Positions 19,270-27,407 of a stretch of DNA of 49,381 nucleotides are shown one piece after another. The stretch spans positions 1-49,381 of the forward strand of contig WFVH01000010.1 in the NCBI GenBank assembly GCA_015491735.1, given 5' to 3'. This stretch comes from Gammaproteobacteria bacterium. GTDB lineage: Bacteria; Pseudomonadota; Gammaproteobacteria; Thiohalospirales; Thiohalospiraceae. The notes beneath the pieces are model-generated. The model did no database searches and was not told where the DNA came from. It saw only the letters and a program-made list of their open reading frames with translations. The position numbers were made by a program, and so were the translations under genes. Numbering within the stretch: position 1 is the first letter of the stretch; every line of letters starts with the position of its first letter.

Positions 19270-19869
19270 CTATTCCGGAATGGTCAGCAGATAGCGTATC
19301 GCCTTGGCAACGAGTGCGGGAGATGTGCCGTGAGGAAAAAGAAAACGCAGGGCGCCACCCTTGGTGATGAGGTACAGCGCGGCTGAATGATTGATGTCGT
19401 AGTCAGACGAGGAGTGTCCTGATTCCACGCGATAGTGCTTTACCCCGTATAATTTGGCTGTCCGGGCAATCTCCTCTTCCGATCCGGTAAGACCCACGAG
19501 CTTGGGGTGAAAGAATTTGACGTATTTATCCAGTTTTTTCGCGGTATCCCTTTGGGGATCGAGGGTTATGAAGAGCGGTTGAACCTGTTCCAGCTCGGTT
19601 TTGTCCAGGCTGTTCAACGCCCTGGCGGAAAATGCCAGTGAGGTGGGACAGACATCGGGACAGCTGGTGTAGCCAAAGAAAAGCAGCACGACCTTTCCCT
19701 TGAAATCACTCAATGAGATTGGCCCGTCTTTCGAGTGCAAGGTGAAATTTCCACCAGGAGGGGGCTTTGGCGCGTCGCTTTCGTTGCCCAGCCCCGTCGT
19801 GGCACAACCGAACGTCACCATCAGGCAGAGTAACAGACTGCTCCATTTTGTTAATGTCGGCATATTCAT
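19270..19869 (-). CDS. SCO1/SenC/PrrC family copper-binding thioredoxin-fold lipoprotein
   Basis: SCO proteins deliver copper or reduce thiols for the CuA site of cytochrome c oxidase, in the periplasm. The 199-residue protein begins with a lipoprotein signal (SLLLCLMVTFGCATTG, lipidated Cys near residue 22). The thioredoxin-fold core carries the copper-binding motif CPDVCPTS (about residue 92) after LLFFGYTS. The partner histidine is in YDINHSAALYLI (about residue 165). There is no oxidase gene next to it, so the partner enzyme cannot be read from context. It is convergent with the membrane protein upstream and separated from argF by a short palindromic repeat. Confidence 0.9.
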   Translation of the reverse strand: MNMPTLTKWSSLLLCLMVTFGCATTGLGNESDAPKPPPGGNFTLHSKDGPISLSDFKGKVVLLFFGYTSCPDVCPTSLAFSARALNSLDKTELEQVQPLFITLDPQRDTAKKLDKYVKFFHPKLVGLTGSEEEIARTAKLYGVKHYRVESGHSSSDYDINHSAALYLITKGGALRFLFPHGTSPALVAKAIRYLLTIPE

Positions 19870-19912
19870 TTCGGGCGATGGTTACTGGTTGCTGAGCGCT
19901 GACTTCCGGATA

Positions 19913-19963
19913 TTATCAACCCGGCCACATAATATGTCGTGTTCGGTCGCGCCGGGTAGTTAC
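19913..19963 (+). repeat. Short ACCCGGC-type palindromic repeat, overlapping the argF stop
   Basis: The sequence starts ATTATCAACCCGGCCAC and ends GCCGGGTAGTTAC, so its ends are inverted (ACCCGGC / GCCGGGT). Its stretch CCCGGCCACATAATATGTCG recurs, inverted, at 43067-43088. The stop codon of argF (TAA, 19962-19960) lies in its terminal GTAAC. Related ends occur at 41876 and 44922. Confidence 0.65.
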
Positions 19964-20871
19964 ACCAGCAGCAGTTCCAGCAGCGCTTTTTGGCTGTGCA
20001 GCCGGTTTTCCGCCTCGTCCCATACGACGCTTTGCGGCCCATCGATGATCGCGGACGCCACCTCCTCGCCGCGATGGGCGGGAAGACAGTGCATAAACAG
20101 CGCATCCGGTTTGGCCATCTTCATAATCTCCTCGGTGACCTGATAGGCGGTGAACGCTTCGACCCTGCGGGCCTGCTCCTCCTCCTGCCCCATGCTGGCC
20201 CATACATCGGTAACCACCAGATCGCAGTTTGTCGCGGCTTCCATTGGATCATGGATGATTGTGACATGTTTTTCAGCGCCACTGCCGAGTATAGTAGCCG
20301 GATCCGGTTCATACCCTTCAGGACAGGCGATGTGAAGGTGGAAGTCAAACAGCCGGGCGGCCTCGATATAGGAGTGGCACATATTGTTACCATCGCCTAT
20401 CCAGGCAACTTTCCGCCCGCGGATGCTACCGCGGTGTTCCAGATAGGTTTGCATATCGGCCAGAAGCTGGCAGGGATGAAAGCGATCGGTCAGTGCGTTG
20501 ATAACGGGCACCTGGGAGCAAGCAGCAAACCGTTCGATTTTTTCATGTTCATACGTACGGATCATGATCACATCGACCATTCGTGACAACACGTGCGCGC
20601 TATCCTCGACAGGCTCTCCTCGCCCCAGTTGGGTATCACGGGGTGAAAGAAAGATGGCATGCCCCCCGAATTGCGCCATGCCGGTTTCGAACGAGACGCG
20701 GGTGCGGGTGGATGATTTTTCAAAAATCATCCCCAGCACTTTCCCCTTGAGCGGTTGATAAAGTTCTCTCTTGTGCTGTTTGGCCTTGAGCTCGATGGCT
20801 CTTCTCAGCAGACCGTGCAGTTGCTCGGAGGAGAGATCCATCAAGGTAAGAAAGTGCGTTGGAGCGCTCAT
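19960..20871 (-). CDS. argF: Ornithine carbamoyltransferase
   Basis: ArgF joins carbamoyl phosphate and ornithine to give citrulline in arginine synthesis. The 303 residues contain the carbamoyl-phosphate loop [13 protein letters not shown] (about residue 50), the [14 protein letters not shown] motif (about 130), the ornithine-side sequence [10 protein letters not shown] and the [10 protein letters not shown] motif (about residue 263). It lies 1 bp downstream of argD and is surely co-transcribed with it. The stop codon lies inside a short repeat. Confidence 0.97.
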   Translation of the reverse strand: MSAPTHFLTLMDLSSEQLHGLLRRAIELKAKQHKRELYQPLKGKVLGMIFEKSSTRTRVSFETGMAQFGGHAIFLSPRDTQLGRGEPVEDSAHVLSRMVDVIMIRTYEHEKIERFAACSQVPVINALTDRFHPCQLLADMQTYLEHRGSIRGRKVAWIGDGNNMCHSYIEAARLFDFHLHIACPEGYEPDPATILGSGAEKHVTIIHDPMEAATNCDLVVTDVWASMGQEEEQARRVEAFTAYQVTEEIMKMAKPDALFMHCLPAHRGEEVASAIIDGPQSVVWDEAENRLHSQKALLELLLV

Positions 20872-20872
20872 A

Positions 20873-22063
20873 TCAGGCGGCTTCCGTATCCATTGACGAA
20901 AATTCGTTGACCAGCTTGCATACCCGGTGGACGATCTCGTTTGCCTCCTGTTTGCTCAAAATCAGCGGCGGCAGCAGACGAACAACGTTTTCAGCGGTGA
21001 CGTTAATCAGCAGGTTGGCCTCCAGCGCCTTCATTACCAGCTCGCCACAGGGCCGCTCCAGTTCAATGCCAAACATCATTCCCAGGCCACGAATCGCTTT
21101 GACGTGGGCGGTCTCAGACAGGAAATTGCGGAAATCCTTCAGCATCTGTTCTGCCAGGACCGCTGCCCGGGCGGGAAGATCGTGCTGCTCCAGCGTCCGG
21201 ACAACTGCCAGCGCAGCGCTGCATACCAGCGGGTTGCCGCCAAAGGTGGTTGCGTGATTTCCGGGTTGAAAGACGGTGGCTGCGGCCCCACGGGCCAGGC
21301 AGGCGCCAATGGGGACGCCGTTACCCAACCCCTTGGCCAGGGTCATCACATCGGGCATGATACCGCTGTGCTGAAAGGCAAACATTTTACCGGTGCGGCC
21401 CATGCCGGTCTGCACCTCGTCCAGCATCAGCAGCCACCCCTGTTCATCACATAGCGTGCGCAGAGCCGGCAGATAGCCCTTGTCAGGCAGACGGACACCC
21501 CCTTCGCCTTGCACCGGTTCCACCAGCACCGCAACAACGTCCGGGTCGTTTCTGGCGATGTTCTGCATGGCGTCGAGATCATTGTACTCAACCCTCAAAA
21601 ACCCCCGCACCAGCGGTTCGAATCCGGCCCGAATCCTGCGGTTGCCGGTAGCGCTGAGGGTGGCCAGGGTTCGGCCATGAAAGCTGCCATTGGCAACAAC
21701 GATAGCAGGGGTTTTGATTCCTTTCTGGTGGCCGTACAGGCGTGCCAGCTTGATGGCTGCCTCGTTGGCCTCGGCGCCAGAGTTGCAGAAAAATGCTTTG
21801 TCCATTCCCGCCAGCCGCGTCAATGCCATGGCAAGCTCTTGTTGCAGCGGGATATTATATAAATTTGAGGTATGCAGCAGTTTGCCGGCCTGCTCACAGA
21901 GTGCTTTGCTGACTGCTGGATGGGCGTGCCCCAGATTGCATACCGCAACGCCGCTGAGGGCATCCAGATACCGGTTTCCTTGACTGTCCCACAGCCAGGC
22001 GCCATCCCCTCGTTCAAAAGAGACTGGCAGAGGAGCGTAAGTGTCCATAAGTCTGCTGGACAT
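20873..22063 (-). CDS. argD: Acetylornithine aminotransferase
   Basis: ArgD is a PLP enzyme that converts N-acetylglutamate semialdehyde to N-acetylornithine. I place the start at the ATG at 22063 ([19 protein letters not shown]), because GGGAGG lies 9 bases upstream of it. The same GGGAGG directly touches another ATG at 22072 and cannot serve that one. Motifs are [41 protein letters not shown] and the PLP lysine in [14 protein letters not shown] (about residue 250). It is the first gene of an argDF pair and is divergent from argA, so this locus groups three arginine steps. Confidence 0.95.
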   Translation of the reverse strand: MSSRLMDTYAPLPVSFERGDGAWLWDSQGNRYLDALSGVAVCNLGHAHPAVSKALCEQAGKLLHTSNLYNIPLQQELAMALTRLAGMDKAFFCNSGAEANEAAIKLARLYGHQKGIKTPAIVVANGSFHGRTLATLSATGNRRIRAGFEPLVRGFLRVEYNDLDAMQNIARNDPDVVAVLVEPVQGEGGVRLPDKGYLPALRTLCDEQGWLLMLDEVQTGMGRTGKMFAFQHSGIMPDVMTLAKGLGNGVPIGACLARGAAATVFQPGNHATTFGGNPLVCSAALAVVRTLEQHDLPARAAVLAEQMLKDFRNFLSETAHVKAIRGLGMMFGIELERPCGELVMKALEANLLINVTAENVVRLLPPLILSKQEANEIVHRVCKLVNEFSSMDTEAA

Positions 22064-22159
22064 CGGGTTCATCCTCCCTAAAACAAAAAGGCAGCCATCA
22101 AAGGGCCGCCAATCGAATTCCACATTATACTTCATGCTCCGGTAAAATGCAAGTTAAGG

Positions 22160-22189
22160 TTGCATCCGGCGTCTGAATTCGAGTATATA
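22160..22189 (+). promoter_or_regulatory. Candidate sigma-70 promoter of argA
   Basis: TTGCAT (22160-22165) and TATATA (22184-22189) are separated by 18 bp. Transcription would start near 22196, just before the hairpin at 22200. A GTCTGAATTC stretch within the spacer contains the TGAAT half of an ARG-box, but a full ArgR site is not clear. Confidence 0.5.
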
Positions 22190-22199
22190 TAGGCATGCG

Positions 22200-22234
22200 C
22201 TTCGGATCAGGCGGAGATTCCCTGATCGCCGAAG
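22200..22234 (+). promoter_or_regulatory. Hairpin in the argA leader
   Basis: CTTCGG-ATCAGG pairs with CCTGAT-CG-CCGAAG across a 9-base loop, giving 12 base pairs with a 2-base bulge. The 3' arm runs into GAAGGGA, the only Shine-Dalgarno-like sequence before argA, so the hairpin could hide the ribosome site. No T-run follows, so a translational rather than terminator role is the better guess. Confidence 0.4.
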
Positions 22235-22286
22235 GGATATACTGAACCCGGTGGAAACGGTACCGGGCTGCACGCACGACAACAAA

Positions 22287-23603
22287 ATGCAACCAAGCAA
22301 CCCCTCCTTTATCCACTGGTTCCGCGATTCAGCTCCGTATATCAATGCGTTCCGTGGCCGAACGTTCGTTATCCATTTCAGCAGCGATGCCATTGATGGA
22401 AAGAGCCATCCCCATCTGGTGCATGATTTGGCGCTGCTCAACAGTCTTGGTATCCGGCTGGTGCTGGTATACGGAGCACGCTCGCGGATCGAGCGTTTTT
22501 TCCGGGAGCGGGGCATCGACAGCCGTTATCATGAGGGGTTGCGGATTACCGACCCTCGATCCCTGGAGTGTGTCAAACAGGCTGTTGGCAGTCTGCGTCT
22601 GGAGATCGAGGCGCTGTTTTCCATGGGATTGGCGAATTCACCCATGGCGGGGGCCGATATTCAAATCAGCTCGGGCAACTACGTTGTGGCTCAACCATTG
22701 GGGGTGCGGGATGGCGTCGATTACCGTTATACCGGGGAGTTTCGCCGGGTCGACACAGCCGCCATTTCAGCCCAGTTGGATTCCGGTAACATCGTGCTGC
22801 TGCCGCCGCTGGGTTACTCTCCTACCGGAGAGATCTTCAATTTGCGTGCTGAACAGGTGGCCTGTTCGGTAGGGCAGGCGGTCAAGGCAGAAAAACTGAT
22901 CTATCTGACCGAAGCGGCCGGTTTGCTGGATCCGCAGGGAAAGCTGATACGGGAGTTGACTGTGACCGAAGTGGAGCAGCAGTTGGCGCAGCGTGACGAT
23001 ATCCCGCCCGCTGTTGGTGCTCTCCTGGCTTGTGCTGTCAGTGCCTGCCGTGGCCGGGTGCATCGAACCCATTTGCTCGATAGCCGGGTGGATGGAGCGT
23101 TGCTGCAGGAGTTGTTCACCCGTGATGGCGCGGGTACCCTGGTGGCGATGGAGCGATTTGAAGGGATTCGCCCCGCCACCATTGAGGATGTGGGCGGCAT
23201 TCTTGAGTTGATTGCGCCTTTGGAGCGTAATGGCGTCCTGGTTCATCGCTCCCGTGAATGGTTGGAGATGGAAATTGAGCAGTTCTGCGTGGTTGAGCGT
23301 GACGGGGCGATCATTGCCTGCGCCGCCCTGCACCCCTTTGCCGGAGAGTCGATTGCTGAAGTGGCGGGGTTGGCGGTTCATCCCGATTATCGTGGGGAGC
23401 AGCGCGGCGGCCGGCTGCTGGAGTTTATTGAGCAGCGGGCCAGGCAGCGGGGAATCGGGCGACTGTTTGTGCTGACCACCCATACACCCCACTGGTTTCT
23501 GGAGCGGGGTTACCGGCCGGCCGAAATAGGGGATCTGCCCGTTGCGCGTCAAATGATGTACAATTACCAGCGTAACTCCAAGGTTTTTGTCAAACCATTG
23601 TGA
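22287..23603 (+). CDS. argA: N-acetylglutamate synthase (ArgA type, kinase-like plus GNAT domains)
   Basis: This enzyme acetylates glutamate in the first step of arginine synthesis and is usually the target of arginine feedback. An N-terminal amino-acid-kinase-like domain (residues about 1-285, including LGIRLVLVYGARSRIE) is followed by a GNAT acetyltransferase domain with the acetyl-CoA loop VAGLAVHPDYRGEQRGGRLL (about residue 365). The ATG at 22287 (MQPSNPSFIHWFRDSAPYIN) matches family N-termini but has no clear ribosome site. An in-frame GTG at 22251 is the alternative. The stop overlaps the dam start. It is divergent from argDF. Confidence 0.93.
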   Translation: MQPSNPSFIHWFRDSAPYINAFRGRTFVIHFSSDAIDGKSHPHLVHDLALLNSLGIRLVLVYGARSRIERFFRERGIDSRYHEGLRITDPRSLECVKQAVGSLRLEIEALFSMGLANSPMAGADIQISSGNYVVAQPLGVRDGVDYRYTGEFRRVDTAAISAQLDSGNIVLLPPLGYSPTGEIFNLRAEQVACSVGQAVKAEKLIYLTEAAGLLDPQGKLIRELTVTEVEQQLAQRDDIPPAVGALLACAVSACRGRVHRTHLLDSRVDGALLQELFTRDGAGTLVAMERFEGIRPATIEDVGGILELIAPLERNGVLVHRSREWLEMEIEQFCVVERDGAIIACAALHPFAGESIAEVAGLAVHPDYRGEQRGGRLLEFIEQRARQRGIGRLFVLTTHTPHWFLERGYRPAEIGDLPVARQMMYNYQRNSKVFVKPL

Positions 23604-24433
23604 GTACTCCGGAGCAGCCCCGCCTGGTTCGCCCTTTTCTGAAATGGGCGGGTAACAAATATCGTGTCTTGAAGCATATCCTGCCAAGACTGCCGGCAGG
23701 TGAACAGTTGATAGAGCCTTTTGCCGGCTCCTGCGCCGTTTTTCTCAATACCGACTATTCGCATTACCTGATTAGCGATATCAACCCCGATCTGATCCGG
23801 CTGTTCAAGCTGTTACAGCGGGAAGGAGAGTGTTTTATTGCCTATGCGCAACAGTATTTTACGCCAAAAAACAACTGCGAGCAGCGCTTTTATCAGCTTC
23901 GGCATCAATTCAATACGACCGCTGACCGCAGGAAAAAAGCCGCGCTCTTCCTCTACTTGAACCGCCATGGCTATAACGGCTTATGCCGTTACAACAAGGC
24001 CCGCCAGTTCAATGTTCCCTTCGGGCGTTATAAACGGCCCTATTTTCCGGAGCGCGAGATGCGCCGTTTTCATCTCAAGGCACAACGGGCCGAGTTTGTC
24101 TGCCAGGATTTTAGAACGACGCTCATGCAGGCGCAGCATGGCAGTATTATCTATGCTGATCCGCCCTACATACCCCTCAACGGCACCTCCCGCTTTACCA
24201 GCTACAGCAGTGAGGCTTTCGGCTCCCGCGAACAGGAGGTGCTGGCCGAAACAGCCGAGTTGGTGGCGGAGAGGGATATACCGGTATTGATCTCGAATCA
24301 CGATACCCCCTATGCCCGCAAGATATACCAAAACGCCACGCTTTTTCACTTCAATATACAGCGCTCAATAAGCTGTAACGGTCAGCAGCGTAACGAGGCT
24401 GCCGAACTGCTTGCACTGTTCGGGGCGGATTAG
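23600..24433 (+). CDS. dam: DNA adenine methylase (Dam, GATC-specific type)
   Basis: Dam methylates adenine in GATC and serves mismatch repair, replication control and gene regulation. The 277 residues show RPFLKWAGNKYRVLKHILPR (S-adenosylmethionine motif, about residue 11), EPFAGSCAVFLNT and the catalytic DPPY box in SIIYADPPYIPLNGTSRFT (about residue 188). NRHGYNGLCRYNKARQFNVP is typical of Dam DNA-recognition segments. The GTG start overlaps the argA stop, so the two are probably translated from one message. The usual dam neighbours of enterics (damX, aroB) are absent. No restriction partner lies beside it. Confidence 0.94.
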   Translation: MSTPEQPRLVRPFLKWAGNKYRVLKHILPRLPAGEQLIEPFAGSCAVFLNTDYSHYLISDINPDLIRLFKLLQREGECFIAYAQQYFTPKNNCEQRFYQLRHQFNTTADRRKKAALFLYLNRHGYNGLCRYNKARQFNVPFGRYKRPYFPEREMRRFHLKAQRAEFVCQDFRTTLMQAQHGSIIYADPPYIPLNGTSRFTSYSSEAFGSREQEVLAETAELVAERDIPVLISNHDTPYARKIYQNATLFHFNIQRSISCNGQQRNEAAELLALFGAD

Positions 24434-24441
24434 TCTATAAT
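24411..24441 (+). promoter_or_regulatory. Candidate promoter of sodB
   Basis: A perfect TATAAT (24436-24441) lies just after the dam stop. The best -35 is TTGCAC (24411-24416) with a rather long 19-bp spacer. The start point would be near 24448, about 30 bp before the sodB GTG. Confidence 0.5.
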
Positions 24442-24479
24442 TTGCCCATTGACCCGTTTCTATTTCAGGAGACTCGACA

Positions 24480-25070
24480 GTGGAACATAAATTACCTGAA
24501 CTGCCTTTCGCCCAGGACGCCCTTGCTCCGAGGATCTCGGCAGAGACTCTGGCGTATCACTACGGAAAGCATCATGCTGCTTATGTGGCCAATTTGAACA
24601 AGCTGATCCCCGGTACGAAGTTCGAAAACATGTCTCTGGAAGAGATCATCAAGACGGCGCCAGCGGGGGCGATTTTCAACAATGCTGCGCAGGTGTGGAA
24701 TCATACCTTTTACTGGAACTGCCTTAGCCCGGCAGGTGGCGGCAAACCCGACGGAGCGCTGGCGCAGGCAATCAGTCAGGACTTTGGCTCTTACGACGAG
24801 TTCAAACAGCAGTTTTCCACCCTGGCTGCCACCAATTTTGGTTCTGGCTGGACCTGGCTCGTGAAAAACACCAACGGTTCGCTCGGCATTATCAACACCA
24901 GTAATGCCGGTTGTCCTTTGACCGAAGGAGTGACCCCGCTGTTGACCATCGATATCTGGGAGCACGCCTATTATATCGACTACCGCAATGCCCGCCCCGC
25001 CTATATCGAATCTTTCTGGGAGCTGGTAAATTGGGACTTTGCAAGCAAGTCTCTATCGCTGCCGGGTTAA
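24480..25070 (+). CDS. sodB: Superoxide dismutase, iron type
   Basis: The enzyme converts superoxide to oxygen and hydrogen peroxide in the cytoplasm. Start is a GTG with CAGGAG 9 bases upstream. The metal ligands are present in their usual contexts: His in AYHYGKHHAAYV (about residue 27), His in AAQVWNHTFYWNCL (about 75), and Asp and His in DIWEHAYYIDY (about 158-162). The AAQVWNHTFYWN box with Gln points to iron rather than manganese. Length 196 is normal. Confidence 0.96.
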   Translation: MEHKLPELPFAQDALAPRISAETLAYHYGKHHAAYVANLNKLIPGTKFENMSLEEIIKTAPAGAIFNNAAQVWNHTFYWNCLSPAGGGKPDGALAQAISQDFGSYDEFKQQFSTLAATNFGSGWTWLVKNTNGSLGIINTSNAGCPLTEGVTPLLTIDIWEHAYYIDYRNARPAYIESFWELVNWDFASKSLSLPG

Positions 25071-25084
25071 TAATAGTAATCGCC

Positions 25085-25113
25085 TTGCCATATAGAATGA
25101 ATGTCTGTATCAT
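25085..25113 (+). promoter_or_regulatory. Promoter of the initiator tRNA gene
   Basis: TTGCCA (25085-25090) and TATCAT (25108-25113) are spaced by exactly 17 bp, and transcription would start near 25120, seven bases before the tRNA. Confidence 0.65.
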
Positions 25114-25126
25114 TGGCGGAATCGGA

Positions 25127-25203
<77 letters not shown>

Positions 25204-25216
25204 CGTATTCAATAAT

Positions 25217-25244
25217 AAAAAAGCCCCGTAACCGGGGCTTTTTT
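25217..25244 (+). terminator. Intrinsic terminator after tRNA-fMet
   Basis: AAGCCCCG and CGGGGCTT pair around a short TAAC loop, with an A-run before and TTTTTT after. It is a strong, probably bidirectional terminator. Confidence 0.88.
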
Positions 25245-25259
25245 ATTATGAGTTATTAA

Positions 25260-25268
25260 TGCTATAAT
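25260..25268 (+). promoter_or_regulatory. Candidate extended -10 promoter of the rimP-nusA operon
   Basis: TGCTATAAT combines a perfect -10 hexamer (25263-25268) with the TG motif of extended -10 promoters. The -35 region is T-rich and weak. Transcription would begin near 25275, upstream of the leader terminator at 25306. Confidence 0.55.
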
Positions 25269-25305
25269 GCCGAGTCAATACCCAGTGGGTGGGTGTTGCA
25301 GATAG

Positions 25306-25327
25306 TGGGCCGCATGGCCCATTTTTT
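25306..25327 (+). terminator. Leader terminator/attenuator before rimP
   Basis: TGGGCC-GCAT-GGCCCA is a 6-bp perfect stem followed by TTTTTT. It lies between the candidate promoter at 25260 and the rimP start, so operon transcription must read through it. In E. coli the metY-rimP gap also holds tandem terminators, and NusA and InfB are known to be autoregulated through read-through there. Confidence 0.7.
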
Positions 25328-25360
25328 GTTTGCGGGTAGTGAGGAAGGAAAGACCTGACG

Positions 25361-25816
25361 GTGCGACAGGCTGCTGAACACTTATACGAGCTTCTGGCTC
25401 CAGCGGTAACCGTTCTGGGTTATGAGCTGGTGGGTGTAGAGTATCTTGCGCAGGGGAAACATTCGGTGCTGCGGGTATATATCGATGCTGATGGCGGCAT
25501 AACCGTGGACGACTGCGCGCGGGCGAGCCACCAGATTAGCGGGGTGCTGGATATAGAGGATCCTGTTCGCGGGGAGTATTCCCTCGAGGTCTCGTCACCG
25601 GGGCTGGATCGGCCCCTTTTTGCGTTGGCCCATTTTGAGCGTTTTTCGGGCCGTCAGGCTCGCTTGGTATTGAATGCGCCATGGCGCGGGCGGCGTAAAA
25701 TAACCGCTTTGCTGAGAGGGGTTCGGGAGCAGAAGGTCATCCTGGCGGTGGATGGTGAAGAGGTGCCGCTTTCTCTGGAGGAGATTGACAAAGCGCGGCT
25801 GGTTCCCGAATTGTAA
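25361..25816 (+). CDS. rimP: Ribosome maturation factor RimP
   Basis: RimP helps mature the 30S subunit. The 151-residue length and sequence (YELVGVEYLAQGKHSVLRVY, ISGVLDIEDPVRGEYSLEVS, SPGLDRPLFALAHFERF) are diagnostic of the family. The GTG start has AGGAAGGAAAG about 8 bases upstream. It is the first protein gene of the metY-rimP-nusA-infB operon. Confidence 0.96.
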   Translation: MRQAAEHLYELLAPAVTVLGYELVGVEYLAQGKHSVLRVYIDADGGITVDDCARASHQISGVLDIEDPVRGEYSLEVSSPGLDRPLFALAHFERFSGRQARLVLNAPWRGRRKITALLRGVREQKVILAVDGEEVPLSLEEIDKARLVPEL

Positions 25817-25895
25817 CACTGAGCTTGTATGGTGCAATGGTGGTTTTCAGATGGGTCTAACGCCCCGGAGACACGGTTTTTTGTAGAGGCATGGT

Positions 25896-27395
25896 ATGAA
25901 TAAAGAGATTCTGCTTGTTGTTGATGTCGTATCCAACGAAAAAGGGGTGGAGAAAGCGATTATTTTCGAGGCGATTGAGGCCGCCTTGGCTACGGCAACC
26001 AGAAAACGTCATGCAGGAGATATCGATGTTCGCGTGGAGATCGATCGTGAAACCGGCGATTATAAAACCTTCCGGCGCTGGGAAGTGGTGGAGGATGATG
26101 CGATGGAGTATCCGCAGCGGCAGTTCACCATCAGCGCGGCGCGTGAGGATGATCCTGGTGTCCAGCTTGGTGATTATCTGGAGGAGGAGATTGAATCTGT
26201 CTCCTTTGGCCGTATCGCTGCGCAGACGGCGAAGCAGGTCATTGTCCAGAAGGTCAGGGAAGCGGAGCGTGCGCGAGTGGTTGAGGAGTACAAGGGGCGT
26301 GTCGGTGAGATGCTCTATGGCGTCGTCAAACGGGTTGAGCGCGGCAATGTCATACTGGATCTGGGCAACAATGTGGAGGCGTTCATTCCTCGTGAGGAGA
26401 TGATTCCGCGTGAGCCGGTACGTACCGGCGACCGTCTGCGAGGTTATCTCAAAGAAGTGCGCTTCGAGCCGCGGGGGCCTCAGCTGTTTGTCAGCCGTAC
26501 TGCGCCGGAATTCATCGTTGAGCTGTTCAAGCTGGAGGTACCCGAGGTGGGTGACGGTTTGATCGAAATCCGCAGTGCGGCGCGCGATCCCGGGTTGCGG
26601 GCCAAGATCGCCGTGCATTCGACGGATCCGCGCCTGGATCCGGTGGGGGCCTGTGTCGGTATGCGGGGTTCACGCGTCCAGGCGGTGTCCAACGAACTTT
26701 CCGGGGAGCGGGTGGATATCGTGCTGTGGAATGAAAATCCGGCGCTGTTCGTTATCAATGCCATGGCTCCGGCAGAGGTTTCGTCGGTGATGATCGATGA
26801 AGATACGCACAGCATGGACGTTGCCGTGGAGGAGGAGATGCTGGCGCAGGCCATCGGCCGCAACGGGCAGAACGTCCGGCTGGCCAGCGAGCTGACCGGC
26901 TGGGAGCTCAACGTCATGACCGAAGCGCAGGCGGAGGAGAAGAGCGAGCAGGAGACATCTTCACTGATTGGCCTGTTTCAGCAACATCTCGGTGTTGACG
27001 AAGAGGTGGGTGAAATACTGGCGCGGGAGGGTTTCTCCAGCATCGAGGAGGTGGCCTACGTGCCCGCTGGCGAGATGCTGGAGATCGAAGAGTTCGATGA
27101 GGAGATTGTCAGCGAGCTGCGCGAGCGCGCCAAGGATGCCCTGTTGACGTTGGCCATCTCGAATGAAGAGGTGATACTGGACGCGGCAGAACCTGCCGAG
27201 GATTTGCTGGCGATGGAGGGAATGGATGAAAACCTGGCGGCGCAGCTTGCCAGGCGCGGGGTTACGACCGTGGACGAACTGGCCGAGCAAGCGGTTGACG
27301 ATCTGCTGGATATCGAAGGTATCGACCAGGCGCGGGCGGCAAAATTGATAATGAAGGCGCGCGAACCCTGGTTTGCCGGACAGGCGCAGGAATAG
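25896..27395 (+). CDS. nusA: Transcription elongation/termination factor NusA
   Basis: NusA binds RNA polymerase and controls pausing, termination and antitermination. Domain order is visible: N-terminal polymerase-binding domain (1-135), S1 domain (about 137-200, [20 protein letters not shown]), two KH domains (about 230-345, including [20 protein letters not shown]) and two acidic C-terminal repeats (about 365-495), the second being [20 protein letters not shown]. Length 499 is normal. AGAGG lies 6 bases before the ATG. It shares the operon with infB. Confidence 0.98.
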   Translation: MNKEILLVVDVVSNEKGVEKAIIFEAIEAALATATRKRHAGDIDVRVEIDRETGDYKTFRRWEVVEDDAMEYPQRQFTISAAREDDPGVQLGDYLEEEIESVSFGRIAAQTAKQVIVQKVREAERARVVEEYKGRVGEMLYGVVKRVERGNVILDLGNNVEAFIPREEMIPREPVRTGDRLRGYLKEVRFEPRGPQLFVSRTAPEFIVELFKLEVPEVGDGLIEIRSAARDPGLRAKIAVHSTDPRLDPVGACVGMRGSRVQAVSNELSGERVDIVLWNENPALFVINAMAPAEVSSVMIDEDTHSMDVAVEEEMLAQAIGRNGQNVRLASELTGWELNVMTEAQAEEKSEQETSSLIGLFQQHLGVDEEVGEILAREGFSSIEEVAYVPAGEMLEIEEFDEEIVSELRERAKDALLTLAISNEEVILDAAEPAEDLLAMEGMDENLAAQLARRGVTTVDELAEQAVDDLLDIEGIDQARAAKLIMKAREPWFAGQAQE

Positions 27396-27407
27396 AGGGA
27401 GAGACCA

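Noticed and set aside
22160-22200. ArgR operator in the argD-argA gap
   Set aside because: Only a TGAAT half-site is clear; the second half of an ARG box could not be found.
23600-24433. Dam as part of a restriction-modification system
   Set aside because: No endonuclease gene is adjacent and the sequence is of the housekeeping GATC Dam type.
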